From Chromera velia (taxonomy: Eukaryota > Sar > Chromeraceae): 20,039 nucleotides of DNA. The notes below the pieces were generated by a model that searched no databases, was not told where the DNA came from, and saw only the letters and a program-made list of their open reading frames with translations. Shown here piece by piece: positions 9,589 through 19,238 of this stretch (position 1 is the first letter of the stretch; the number at the start of each line of letters is the position of its first letter). The translations under genes were made by a program, and so were the position numbers. The stretch covers positions 1 through 20,039 of the forward strand of contig JAHBMJ010002329.1 of NCBI GenBank assembly GCA_018398765.1, written 5' to 3'.

Positions 9589-9983
9589 CTGGAAAGATTA
9601 GGTCCATTCTGGTAGGTTGAAGCTAGAAGATGCAGATACAGAAACATGATGCTATGCAACATATAGAAACATCTCTCAAGAGTCTGTCTAATGCAGTCAC
9701 TCACTCTTCACAGAGTCACAACCATCGTGCACAAGCCACACACAGTCGGGTATGATCTGGTCACTTCGGACCTACTCTCATACTCTGAACTTATTTCTGG
9801 CTTATCTGTGTTTTCCTATAGTGATACATCAATCAATTCGATCATACGTGCTTGCACCTGGGCTTGCACGCATTTATCTGTATGACGTTCATGGTATGCG
9901 CACTCGCGATAGTTCCTGGTCGCTTGACATTATAAGGCGGCGGGACACTGAGACTTCGGTCCACTGAAGCTAAACTTCTCACA
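9588..9983 (-). repeat. 5' LTR of the nested element
   Basis: Right-hand copy of 8087-8470; it ends TCTCACA just before the GCTTT duplication. Confidence 0.85.
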
Positions 9984-9988
9984 GCTTT
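9984..9988. repeat. Target-site duplication of nested element, right (GCTTT)
   Basis: Matches 8082-8086. Beyond it the interrupted host LTR resumes (GGAGGTAGCGG). Confidence 0.85.
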
Positions 9989-10413
9989 GGAGGTAGCGGC
10001 AAGATGGACGGAGAGCTAGACCAGAGGCGCGGCTTAGATAGAGGGACAGATCTATAGGCTCTACTGACTCTAGCTCAGTCTGAAGATCTCTGTCAGCTAA
10101 AGGATTGGATATGGATAGATCCTTAGCCCTTTATACAGTTGGGAGGCTAGGTTGGGAGGATTCGTACTAGTTTGAAGTTGAATTTGAACTAGCGATGCTA
10201 AAAGAGGACAGACTCACAACGGGCCAAACGGAATATCAGAATGATCTCAGCATTGGAGATGGCTGAGCACAAACTCATCAAAGCCCAGTCCCCACGCGAA
10301 CGCAAAGATAAGCTTTCCGGGGTCACATAGACAGAACACGGCGGCAGGCGATCGAAGTAAAGATGGCGCGCATGCGAGAAGGACCAAACAGCGGCAGGAG
10401 GTAGGATACTACA
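9989..10413 (-). repeat. Left LTR of the older element, main fragment
   Basis: Aligns with 14167-14604. My hand count is about 40 transitions, 2 transversions and 3 to 4 small indels. It ends GGATACTACA, a CA terminus matching GGACACTACA at 14604. Confidence 0.85.
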
Positions 10414-10427
10414 GATCCCCCCCTCTC
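10414..10427 (-). other. Polypurine tract of the older element
   Basis: The minus strand reads GAGAGGGGGGGATC directly before the LTR. It shares the final GATC with the purine tract of the copia element at 2055. Confidence 0.6.
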
Positions 10428-12955
10428 ACTGGTAAGAAAATCGCGCCCTCGCGATCACTCATGCAAACACACTCAAGCATGCGCGGAAAGGAAAAAGAGG
10501 CGAGCGAAAGAGCACGATCAACTATGCAGACATGATGCAAACACATGCAACTAACAGGACGGCTTCAAGCATGTAGTCAAAGGAATCAAATCTCAAGCAT
10601 GCTTGCAGCATGACAGAGGTATTGTAAGAAAGCATGGACGCAGAATTCCTTCTTGCACTGTCTTTGACACAGTCATTCACAGTTAACTGACTCCTAAAAG
10701 TCAGACACTGCAAGTGGATAAGCAGAACTTCAAAAAGTTTCTTTCCATTGACGGAAGTAAATCAGACTGACGGGCGCAAACACAAACGGATTTGCAATGA
10801 ACCCTTTCCTTTCTTTCATTCTTTTGTGCTGGAGATACCCTACTAGGCGGTGCTATTACCACTGCCTCGCCCTAGGCCTCGCTGGCAACGCCAACCCGCC
10901 AGGTCTTCCCTTAAAAAACCTGTTTTAGGGATGTTGGCTTGCTCGTGGTCTACAGAAGCATACCATCTCTACCTGATGGCAGAGTCCGTCACTCGATGGC
11001 CGCAAGCTTCCCAATGCAAGGTCTTCCTTTCCTCCAGCTTTCTATGCGCCCATTTAAACTTTTATGCTCCCCCCTTGAAAGAAAGAACAAGGCGGAAATG
11101 TTGGACAGAAAGAGCGACAGAGAGCAGGACACAGTTAGACCCGTACGGTCACATGCACACATGCATCCCCACGTCGATCGATGCATGCACTCGCAGTCGT
11201 TTACTTATTCTTCATCGTTATCTCTGTCCTAGTCTCTGTCGTTCTCTTACTTTTCCTTACCGCTGTCTTTTCCCCTCTCTGTCTCCTTTTCTCTTCCGTC
11301 GCGCTGGTCTCGCACCAATGTGGCGCAAAGTCAGAAGTGTGAACGCGGCTACATGGAGGTCAGAGCAGATTCTGAAGGATCTAGACTTTCAACAACAGAC
11401 TCGCATGACAAAAGTTTGTTTTGATGCAATCAGTAGAGAAGGCGGCCACAGTGAGAAGACAGAGAAGCAAACGACTAAAATTAGGAAAACAAAAGGGCAG
11501 TCCGAGAGATGAAAAAATGTGAAGAGACGAAGAAACTAGAGAGCGGCAGCAGAAAGCTCCACACACATATATTCATATCTCACTTCCTTCCCGATGATTG
11601 CATGCGCGTCTCTTTCTAGCATCTCTTTGCTTGCTGTCACCCAACATCGTAGGTTGACCAAACATAACGGATACAAACGGGGCAAGCAACCAAATACACG
11701 GGAAATACATGAGAGAGAGACACAGCATACCTTGCATTCGGACGTGAGGCAAGAGACGGACATAAAGTGACAAAGACAGAGAAGGGCAAATCAAGACAAC
11801 CGACACCAACGAATGAACGGCACCCAGTCAGACCTATCGGAGGGAGACGCCTAAGCGGCCTGGCAGTACACCGTCTGGTTCCACGCAGATGCTTGCGTAG
11901 AGACGGCTGGCTCCTCCAAGGCTCCCATCAACTCCCATGCTGCGAGGGGGAGAAGCGATACCTAGAGAACCCAGAGGGCCTCCTGAGCACCGACATCCCC
12001 CTGCAGGGAGAAGAGGCAGAAAGGACAGAGAGACATGTATGGGCTCTCCCCTCGCTTCTTTTCTTTTCTCGTTGAAACAGACATCTCTCTCTCAAGATTC
12101 GTTCTCTCGTTGCTCCTTTTCTATTCATTTTCTCTTCAGTTCTTCCAGTCTCTCTTTCTCAAAGGAGGAACCCAGGTAGAATACAAAACTCTTCAAAGCA
12201 GCAGAGAGAAACGAGAAGGAGAGAGTGAATGAAGGCCTAGAATGAAGGCGCTCCCTCGTGTGCTTGTGTTCTCAGCTACACGAGGGATCTGACTCACAAG
12301 CCATGTGCAAAGCAAAGCCAAGAGAAGCGGAGAGAGAAGAGAGGTCACTCTTCCAAAAGGGGTTCCAGAAGTTCCAAATACGCAGCATATGCGGCGCTCG
12401 ACTTGTTGTTTTCGCGGTCCGCCTTTTTGATGCTTAGCTTCGGAATGAGCTCAATCCCTCCCCCAAGTTCACTGCAGGGGCGCAAGGGCGGTCAAAGACA
12501 GTCGCGGGCATGCGCAGGCATACGTGCATGGCTGTGGCATCAGACAGTCCTCTACCTGTCTCATATGTACGTGACGTAGGGGTAGGCGATAGACTTCGGG
12601 TTCTTGTCTCAACAAAGGGACTCGGTAGTCTCAGCAAGCATGAACACACCTCATGCGTGTCAGTCGCTGCATAAAAGGAGGGAGGGAACAGCAGGTGCTG
12701 CACACTGCTCTACTAACTGATGCCTCTGTATCTTCTTCTGCCTTCTTTCGTCACTATACTCACAGGGCTTTCTCATCCAATACGCTTCAATTCATGCATG
12801 CACTTTGTTACATTTATGCACACTCTCTTACACTCATCATTCTTTATTCTTTTCCATTCTCATCTCCTACTGTTATCTTCCGTTGCCGGGCAGCAGGGCA
12901 ACTTTATCCTACACGATGATCCTGGCTAATCATCGGTCCTTCCTCCTAGGTGGCT
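10428..12955. other. Interior of the older LTR element, left part, no gene seen
   Basis: No retroviral or host protein motif in any frame. The longest open frame (10850-11512, plus) is compositionally biased, with no domain. A 9-bp inverted repeat (CCCTCGTGT / ACACGAGGG, 12253-12286) is present. Composition alternates between A/G-rich and C/T-rich patches. Confidence 0.55.
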
Positions 12956-13041
12956 GGGCATTAACGGAGCCCTGGCCTCTCGAAGCCATTAACGGAGGCT
13001 CGAGTCGCTTGTAGCCATTTTTGGAGGCTCCAAGTCGTTTT
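12956..13041. repeat. Degenerate tandem repeat, about 29-bp period
   Basis: Three units start near 12956, 12984 and 13013. They share a GCCATTAACGGAGGCT-like core, with the later units diverged. Confidence 0.65.
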
Positions 13042-13047
13042 TACCCC

Positions 13048-13155
13048 TCTTGCGTGGCCATTGACGTCCGCGTTTCACTCTTTTCTTGCGGCAATTGACA
13101 TCCGCATTTCACTCTCCTTTCTTGCGGCCATTGATGTCCGCGTTTCCCTCTCCCT
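13048..13155. repeat. Tandem repeat, three units of 36 bp
   Basis: Units start near 13048, 13084 and 13120. Each holds TCTTGCGGCCATTGAC followed by a TCCGCRTTTCACTCT-like half. The CCATTGAC core resembles the CCATTAAC core of the preceding repeat, so both may have grown from one motif. Confidence 0.75.
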
Positions 13156-14122
13156 TCTTCTCCCCGCCTTTTTCCGCCCCCCTGGCACACCGGCTCTCCC
13201 CCCCCCCTGGTACCCCGGCTCTCATCGGCTCTCCTTCCCGTCCCTCGTTGTCCCTATTTCCTCCCCCAGTAGCCCTTCTCCACATTCTTTTTCATGCTTA
13301 GGACACCCGGCTTCTCCTTCATGCAACTCTTTCCCTTCGTTCCCTTATCTGTCTCCCTAACATACATCGGACATACAGAAACTGCTATACTCTTACTGTT
13401 TTTTCTCTCTCAACAAACGCTTTCATGTCATCTCACATCCATCTAAGGACAGCAGTACTCTCAGCCACACCATAAATGTACATACTGGCACAAACTGTCT
13501 CAGTTAAAGCAAAAAGATGTGTCTTCGTGCTGCCTGACCTACCAAAGTCGCTGGATGACCAGTCCAACGAGCAAAGGCAGATGGTTGGTATTTGTAAGCC
13601 GCACAGGCTGGTCAGACCCAGGCAGACAAACAAGCGACCACAGTAAGGCAAGTGAAGGGGATTAGTCTTCTCTCGCACTAAAGATAAAGACAAAATAGCC
13701 AGTCAACATACATATGCAGAAAAAAAGAAACCAACTGCCCATTTCTTCTCCAGTCTGCTTGTAGTTGGCAAGGCTGATCGTCTTCAAGCTCCTCTCTAGT
13801 CTTCACAGGAAAGAGTTCTCTTTCCGTCTCCAGTTTCTCCCGACTCTACAACAAATTCTGTCTCCTGTCTTCAGGTTCTTCCTCAGAAACTGAGAAAAAA
13901 AAGTTCTGACCAGACAAGAAGAGTAAGAGAAGAGCTCTGGTCACGTCCAGTCAGCTGACACGGGATGCAAGGGGTCTCTGACACCCTCTTTCATAGTCTC
14001 CTGACTGTGTCCGCAGTGGTTGAGAAAAAGAGACGGATGCATGGACGCAGACTCTCTTCCTCAAAGAAGATGGAGGAAACTGAGACGACAACTGAATCTA
14101 CAACAGGAGGAAGTAGTCACCT
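13156..14122. other. Interior of the older LTR element, right part, no gene seen
   Basis: C-rich and T-rich low complexity to about 13340, then mixed sequence. No protein motif. Confidence 0.5.
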
Positions 14123-14142
14123 CTCACTGAAGCAAGTCACCA
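14123..14142 (-). other. Primer binding site of the older element
   Basis: The minus strand reads TGGTGACTTGCTTCAGTGAG, starting at the inner edge of the right LTR. The implied primer RNA ends GCAAGTCACCA, a plausible tRNA acceptor end. The tRNA is not identified. Confidence 0.5.
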
Positions 14143-14604
14143 TACATAGCAACTTCCTATTGCTTTGGAGGTAGCGGTAGGATGGACGGAGAGCTAGACC
14201 AGAGGCGCGGCCTAGACAGAGGGACGGATTTATAGGCTCTACTGACGCTAGCTCAATCTGAAGATCTCTGTCAGCTAAAGGATTGAATATGGATAGATCC
14301 TTAGCCCTTCATATAGTTGGGAGGCTAGGTTGGGAGGATTCGTAATTTGAAGTCGAATTTGAACTATAGCGATGCTAAAAGAGGACAAACTCACGACGGG
14401 CCAAACGGAATGTTAGAACGATTTCAGCGTCGGAGATGGCTAAGCACAAACTCATCAAAACCTGGTCCTCACGTGAACGTAAAGACAAGCTTTCCGGGGT
14501 CAGACAGACAGAACGTGGCGGCGGGCGATCAAAGCAAAGGCAGCGCGCATGCGAGAAGGACCGAACGGCGGCGGTGGAACGGCATCGGGAGGTAGGACAC
14601 TACA
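14143..14604 (-). repeat. 5' LTR of the older element (462 bp, uninterrupted)
   Basis: Contains the intact junction CTTTGGAGGTAGCGG that the nested element splits in the left copy. It starts TACATAGC, where the left copy starts TGTAACTG, so the terminal TG may have mutated to TA. Confidence 0.8.
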
Positions 14605-15225
14605 CACGATGGTAGTGAAGTCCTTTCCAGCCGGCTTCCCTTTTGGGCCGCAAGTTCTCCGTATAGCTCTATGCAGCTCTTGCACGAGGGGGAGTGCTTT
14701 GTTTGGGAGTATTTGGGAGAGAGCTAGCTGAAAATGCTGTATAGTTTGCTAGAATATTTATCTTTTCTGATATTGTACATGATAGGTTATGTGATGTATA
14801 TCTTATATGTGATTTTATGTGTGAATGTATAAACCCTGACGGATGAGAAATAAGCTAGAAATCATGATAAGCTGCTAGCGATTGTGTAATTGCATTGATC
14901 AACTGTATTTTCTAACTTCCATGCACCCTGTCAGACGTTTGCAGAGTATCAGTTTTCAACATCCTCTGCAGGAAGCGAGAAGATCGAAGGGCCTGCGTGC
15001 AAATTGTTGAAATCATAGGCAAAGTGCACATTAATCTCGGATGGCCTATACATGCTAACTCATACAAATGCATGCCAATGCTACAAAAATAAATGTATGG
15101 TACGCCGCATGTCGTGGATGAAAGCAAAACAGAGGCGCATGGCGCACACCCGCCCTTTACCATGCGCCAACTGACATAAAATTGCAGCCACCCTAAGTGT
15201 AGCTACAAAACTTAAATTTTCTCTT
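14605..15225. other. Gene-free stretch
   Basis: Mixed sequence to 14735, then AT-rich to about 14920. No supported gene or repeat. Confidence 0.5.
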
Positions 15226-17782
15226 TCAAAGCCAATCACAAAGGTGACTCAGACTGGCTGCTAAAAGCAAACCAAAAGTGATGCGATGGATGTCATGCAA
15301 AAGAAAACCGCACTCCTGCAATTCTTTCCACACACCACACAAAACTGCAACAAACAAAGAATTAGGACATAACGAAAAAAGAAATGCACACAAAATATGA
15401 GAACGCAAAGTATCAAGAAGACAATATACAGGAACAACTGATCACGCATGAGCATAGCGAGGAAAGGGAAGAGGAGCCTTCACTCCACCAGCTAACAAAG
15501 ACACACGACAGCGATTGGGATCCTTCGGCAACAAAAATAAGCGGGTACAGCAGTCACATAGACGAAGCTCAAACTGCAGAAAAGTGTCCGAATTTTACTC
15601 CTCAAGGACATATTCAACAGCATAAAAATCCTCCCTGCAAAGACTTGCACAGATGTGATCTTTTTATAAAGTAAAGGGAAGGCGAGCAACCAGGAGCCGA
15701 TCATCCATCCACCTTCATACCAGACACTTACTGCCCAACAGGGAGCTAATCCCCCGGGCTGTGGCATAATCACGTTCAACCAAAGCCGCACTTCCATTCG
15801 CAAGGGCCGGCGACAGAGGAGAGCCTTGTGTAAACCCCTGCCGCTGCCACACATGACGATTTCCAACAGCCCCAAAGCAGGTCGCAAAGTCCAATTTCAC
15901 AAAAGTAGAATTTTGTCAAAAGAAAGTGCCCATGCATTCTGGAACCGGCCGTATGTTGAAAGAAAAACTGTAGGCTGAGTGTGACCCTTGGGCATCCACT
16001 TTCTCCCTCCTTTCCTCATAATTATGGCAGAATGAATCCGAACACCCCCAACAGAAGAAAAAGGCAATACCATAAAAGAATACCGACGAGATGTGTGAAG
16101 CTTATCAAACACATAAGAAAGTAAATGAAGAATCAATGTTCGGGGAATTGAAGGATAAAAATTCTTAATGTCCTTAACATGAACGAAGATCTGACTAAAA
16201 TGCGAAACAGACGGTAACATCCTTCCCCGAACAGCAATAAAATGGGTGCATTTGATATTTCCTGACCCCCCATTAAATTTTCTGATGTCTCGCATAAAAG
16301 TAAACGGTGAAAACAAGGTCGCATGCGGACTTAAAGTGGAAAGCAATCCATTCAACAACCGACACACAATCGAAAAGGGCTTTCTCCATACGTGTCTTAT
16401 GTACGATACCAGTGGGTGCCACTTCAGTTCAGAGAGCTGTCTAGGGTGCCCGTCTCTAAACAATTTTGCTTTTAGCCATATAATCCCTCGCCCAAGTGCA
16501 TGATGCCCACGAGAGTTTCTTCCCATTTTCTTCCCTAACTGTCCAATCCCTTTTCCTTTTTCAAAGAGCTTTTCTACTGCTTCTTCTTCCGTCAACTGAG
16601 TACACAATACATAGTCAGGATTCTTTATGAATAAATTCTCCACTGCAATTGCATAAACCTGAGGACACACAAAGAAAAGGTCCCCTCCTGACCGATCTAG
16701 CTGCCCAATGACTAATTTACTGTGCAAGTCTCTCACCACTACTCTAGGTGGTACAGAGCAGAACCTTCAGGCCTGAACTATAAAGAACGAAGATTTGCTA
16801 AGGCAGTACGTTAATTCTTTCTTCCATTCACGCTTCTTTTCTCCTCCTTCCTCCCCCCACTTCCGTCCCCACACCCTCAATCGAGCGAGCCTTTGGCTGA
16901 GTGTTGCTACTATATGGTTAGTGACCTCATTTATCGAAGGAATAAAACGAGATAGAGAGTTCCAATTCTTGGGAGTTGCAAACAGACGCTCAGCCTGCAA
17001 ACCAGAGGCTGTCGACCACTTATCCGCCATATGCCCCTCCACCAGGTGCAACCTGAACCTACGTCCAATGTCTGCATATGTGCACGGAACTGGCAGTAGC
17101 TCTCTCTCTAACCAACGTACGTGCGCAGTTGCCTCTTTCTCATTTGAAAAGAGATCCCTGAGAGTCGTTCCCTTTTCCGCTCACAAACAAATAAACACCT
17201 TCTTTTTCCTTCTTACCCCTGCACCACCCCCCTCCCCTGCCCTATGCATCAACGAATCAAAAAATGAACGAATACACGAATGTAGTACAACACGCATAGA
17301 CTAGAAAGCAAATAAAGGAACGCGTGGATTTCTTGATACCACACTTGCGCTTGGACCAAAGCCCAGTCGAATTCTTTTGCCTCACACAGCCGAGAGAGGT
17401 TGCTGACAAAAATAGATCGAAAGAACAAATCCGATGCCACCCGAAGAAAATGAGAGTATAATGCCACTACGTCCTCAAAAATCAATGATGTCTTTTTGAG
17501 CTGAGACGTTGGTCGGGCTTTATGGGCCAACCAAGCGTAAAACCACGTGCGGAACTAGTGTACCCCTGCCCCATGCCTTGCTCTCAGGCGATCTGCTTCT
17601 TCCTTGAATTGATTCCTCTGAGCTGTCTGAATGCTGTAACCAGATAATGACGAAAAAAGACCGAAGGGAAGAAAAGAACGCACCCTTTCCTCCGCTTCCG
17701 TCTTCCCATGAATATTCAGGCTTGGTCTTATCGCATCAATCAGATATAGCTCTACCAGGCTTGTGCCTTTAAAAGTGGACTT
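15226..17782 (-). pseudogene. Penelope-like reverse transcriptase element, decayed, possible N-terminal GIY-YIG remnant
   Basis: Three minus-strand frames join into one protein-like series: 17782 to about 17330, then 17180 to about 15908, then about 15908 to the TGA at 15228-15226. Seen: ELYLIDAIRPSLN (17752-17714), like the C-terminal Glu and RPSLN end of GIY-YIG nucleases; an RT N-terminal region with QLDRSGGDLFFVCPQVY; motif A HVKDIKNFYPSIP (Asp near 16172); motif B QGFTQGSPLSPALAN (15834-15796); motif C RWMDDRLLV (Asp pair 15705-15700); then an FYAVEYVLEE stretch and a thumb-like C-terminal region. In-frame stops: TAG 17555-17557, TGA 16767-16769, TGA 15715-15717, TAA 15664-15666, TAA 15595-15597, TGA 15442-15444. 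Two frame changes lie near 17180-17330 (possibly an intron) and 15908. The SPxLAN and FYPSIP motifs and the DRSGG start point to Penelope-like enzymes rather than LTR or LINE types. Most GIY-YIG residues would lie upstream, where only AT-rich sequence is found. The RT call is firm; the family call is moderate. Confidence 0.75.
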
Positions 17783-18300
17783 TTACTCTCAAGTCAGACT
17801 TTTAAAAACATGATTCATACTATAAAAGTTTTTCTTGTATCTTGACCTAGATCTTGACTGATCCTGAATGGTCAAAACTATAATAAACTATAAAAGATTT
17901 AATATTCAAAAAAGTTTTTATGTCTAAAAAAAGTTTAAAACAAAAATGTATGGAGTTAAAACCTGTGGCATGTTATAGAATTTAAAAGCAATGGTCAAAT
18001 TAAATTTCTCTGAGTTTGAGTCGTTTGGTTGATCTAAAACCTAATTAAAAAGTACCTAAATTCTTAGTTTTTTTTTTTTTGTTATTTCACGATTGTCCTT
18101 ACTAAGGCTTATTTACCCTTACTTATAGCCAACACAGTTATGTGCAATAAAAATCTATGATCGATCAACCAATAAAAAAAAAAGAAACAATCAAAGGAAA
18201 TTAAAAGAAAACACCAGACACTTACAGAAGCGGTGAGACTAAAGAAAGTCTAAAGAAAGCGCACGAAACCATAAGCCAATCCGCAAAGCGTACCTAAAGA
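17783..18300. other. AT-rich block, no gene seen
   Basis: Composition drops abruptly to strongly A/T, with T-runs (18070-18081), A-runs and many TTTAAA and AAAAGTTT strings. It abuts the truncated 5' end of the reverse-transcriptase element. It could be an intron, an inserted AT-rich repeat or organelle-like DNA; nothing here decides. Confidence 0.6.
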
Positions 18301-18344
18301 TATATATGGTACCGGGCAAGTTGCACACACATTGCATGGGAGGA

Positions 18345-18480
18345 GGGCGCGCGCGCGGCACGCATTAATGCATTGTCAGGCCCCTGGCCCACAGGGCGCT
18401 GTGCATGCGATTTTGGCCCCGGCTGCATGCATGACCTGTGGCGGGGCATGCCGGGGCCCTCGACGGCCGGAAAAGCCGAT
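18345..18480. repeat. GC-rich palindromic block
   Basis: An alternating GCGCGCGCGC tract (about 18348-18358) is followed by GCATTAATGC, then a perfect 9-bp inverted repeat GGCCCCGGC / GCCGGGGCC (18415-18423 and 18450-18458) with TGCATGC and GGCATG next inside the arms. The loop is about 26 bases. Confidence 0.65.
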
Positions 18481-18637
18481 TTTGCTCAAATTCAACAAAT
18501 AAGAAATCGGCCTTCTATATATATTATATCGATATATGGCATCCCAGCTGCTGGAAAAAGAGTACTTCATCAACAGCGTGTAAGTCATTTCAATGATTTG
18601 GGTCCATGCTGAGCGCTCCTAGAGAGCTTTTGGGTGG

Positions 18638-18790
18638 GTGAGGAGCACTTTGGTTCGGAAATTGAGGCTTGGACTGACGGGCTTGAGGACCAGGCTCGAG
18701 GAGATCATGGACATGCTGTCCACGTACATGCGGGAGGCCAACCTGAGCAACACCGTGAAAAAGGGGGCTAGGAGGCCTCTATCAACTGAG
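18638..18790 (+). CDS. Possible host exon fragment, unidentified
   Basis: The plus-strand frame through 18655-18775 has G or C at nearly every third codon position (about 28 of 29 codons from GGC to the lysine-glycine stretch). That is quite unlike the surrounding DNA. It encodes an amphipathic helix-like segment (LRTRLEEIMDMLSTYMREAN) followed by a basic stretch. There is no ATG start; a TAG lies just upstream near 18619, and no clear splice signals are found, so the exon limits are guesses. I recognise no family. It may be an exon, an exon fragment captured by a repeat, or a pseudogene remnant. Confidence 0.3.
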
Positions 18791-19020
18791 ATTCAACTCA
18801 GGCAAGTCCATTTGGTAGGGAAAGATAGCTCTTGATGAATAGTTTTGTATCATACATACATATGAATAATTTCAACCCATGCATAACAGGCCGACACATA
18901 CCAACACAGCGTCCCCTAGGTCATCTAAGAAAGCAAGAATCGAGCTTTAGGGTTCCAAAGAAGCAAGTTATGAATTGCTGGAAGCCTGTTTTCTTATATG
19001 GTCTGTGTGACGATTTCGAA

Positions 19021-19055
19021 ATTTTTACCGAGGAAGGGCCGATCTCGGTAAAAAT
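19021..19055. repeat. Hairpin 1 (ATTTTTACCGAG / CTCGGTAAAAAT)
   Basis: Perfect 12-bp arms at 19021-19032 and 19044-19055 around the spacer GAAGGGCCGAT. Confidence 0.9.
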
Positions 19056-19203
19056 GGACAAACCCATGACAGACTGAGACATGCCGACACAGCGTCCCCT
19101 GGGTTGTCTAAGGAAGTAAGAATCGAGCTTTAGGGTTCCAAAGAAGCAAGTTATGAATTGCTGGAAGCCTGTTTTCTTATATAGTCTGTGTGACGATTTC
19201 GAA

Positions 19204-19238
19204 ATTTTTACCGAGGAAGGGCCGATCTCGGTAAAAAT
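19204..19238. repeat. Hairpin 2 (same as hairpin 1)
   Basis: Identical arms and spacer, offset by exactly 183 bases. Confidence 0.9.

Larger units (their letters stand above)
8087..9983 (-). mobile_element. Nested short non-autonomous LTR element (1.9 kb)
   Basis: Direct repeats of 384 bp (8087-8470) and 396 bp (9588-9983) enclose a 1.1-kb interior. The ends read ACTGG...TTACA and ACTGG...TCACA. A purine tract (minus strand GGGAAAGGGGGTT) abuts the left repeat. A TGG primer site abuts the right repeat, so the element reads on the minus strand. The interior has no recognisable gag or pol, and its plus strand is pyrimidine-rich. Small size, LTRs, primer site, purine tract and no proteins fit a TRIM/small-LARD element mobilised in trans. 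It sits inside the left LTR of the 8059-14604 element, with a perfect GCTTT duplication. Confidence 0.82.
8059..14604 (-). mobile_element. Older non-autonomous LTR element (LARD-like), split by a nested element
   Basis: Two diverged direct repeats bound it. The left LTR is in two pieces (8059-8086 and 9989-10413); the right is 14143-14604. On the minus strand the right LTR is followed by a TGG primer site and the left LTR is preceded by GAGAGGGGGGGATC, so the element reads leftward. The interior between the LTRs (10414-14142, 3.7 kb) has no gag or pol similarity that I can see, so it would depend on another element's proteins. CACG sits on both outer edges (8055-8058 and 14605-14608) as a possible 4-bp target duplication. 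The left boundary is the least certain part, since the terminal bases of the two LTRs differ. Confidence 0.75.

Noticed and set aside
10850-11512. Plus-strand open frame of 220 codons inside the older LTR element
   Set aside because: Biased composition, no domain, overlaps other spurious frames.
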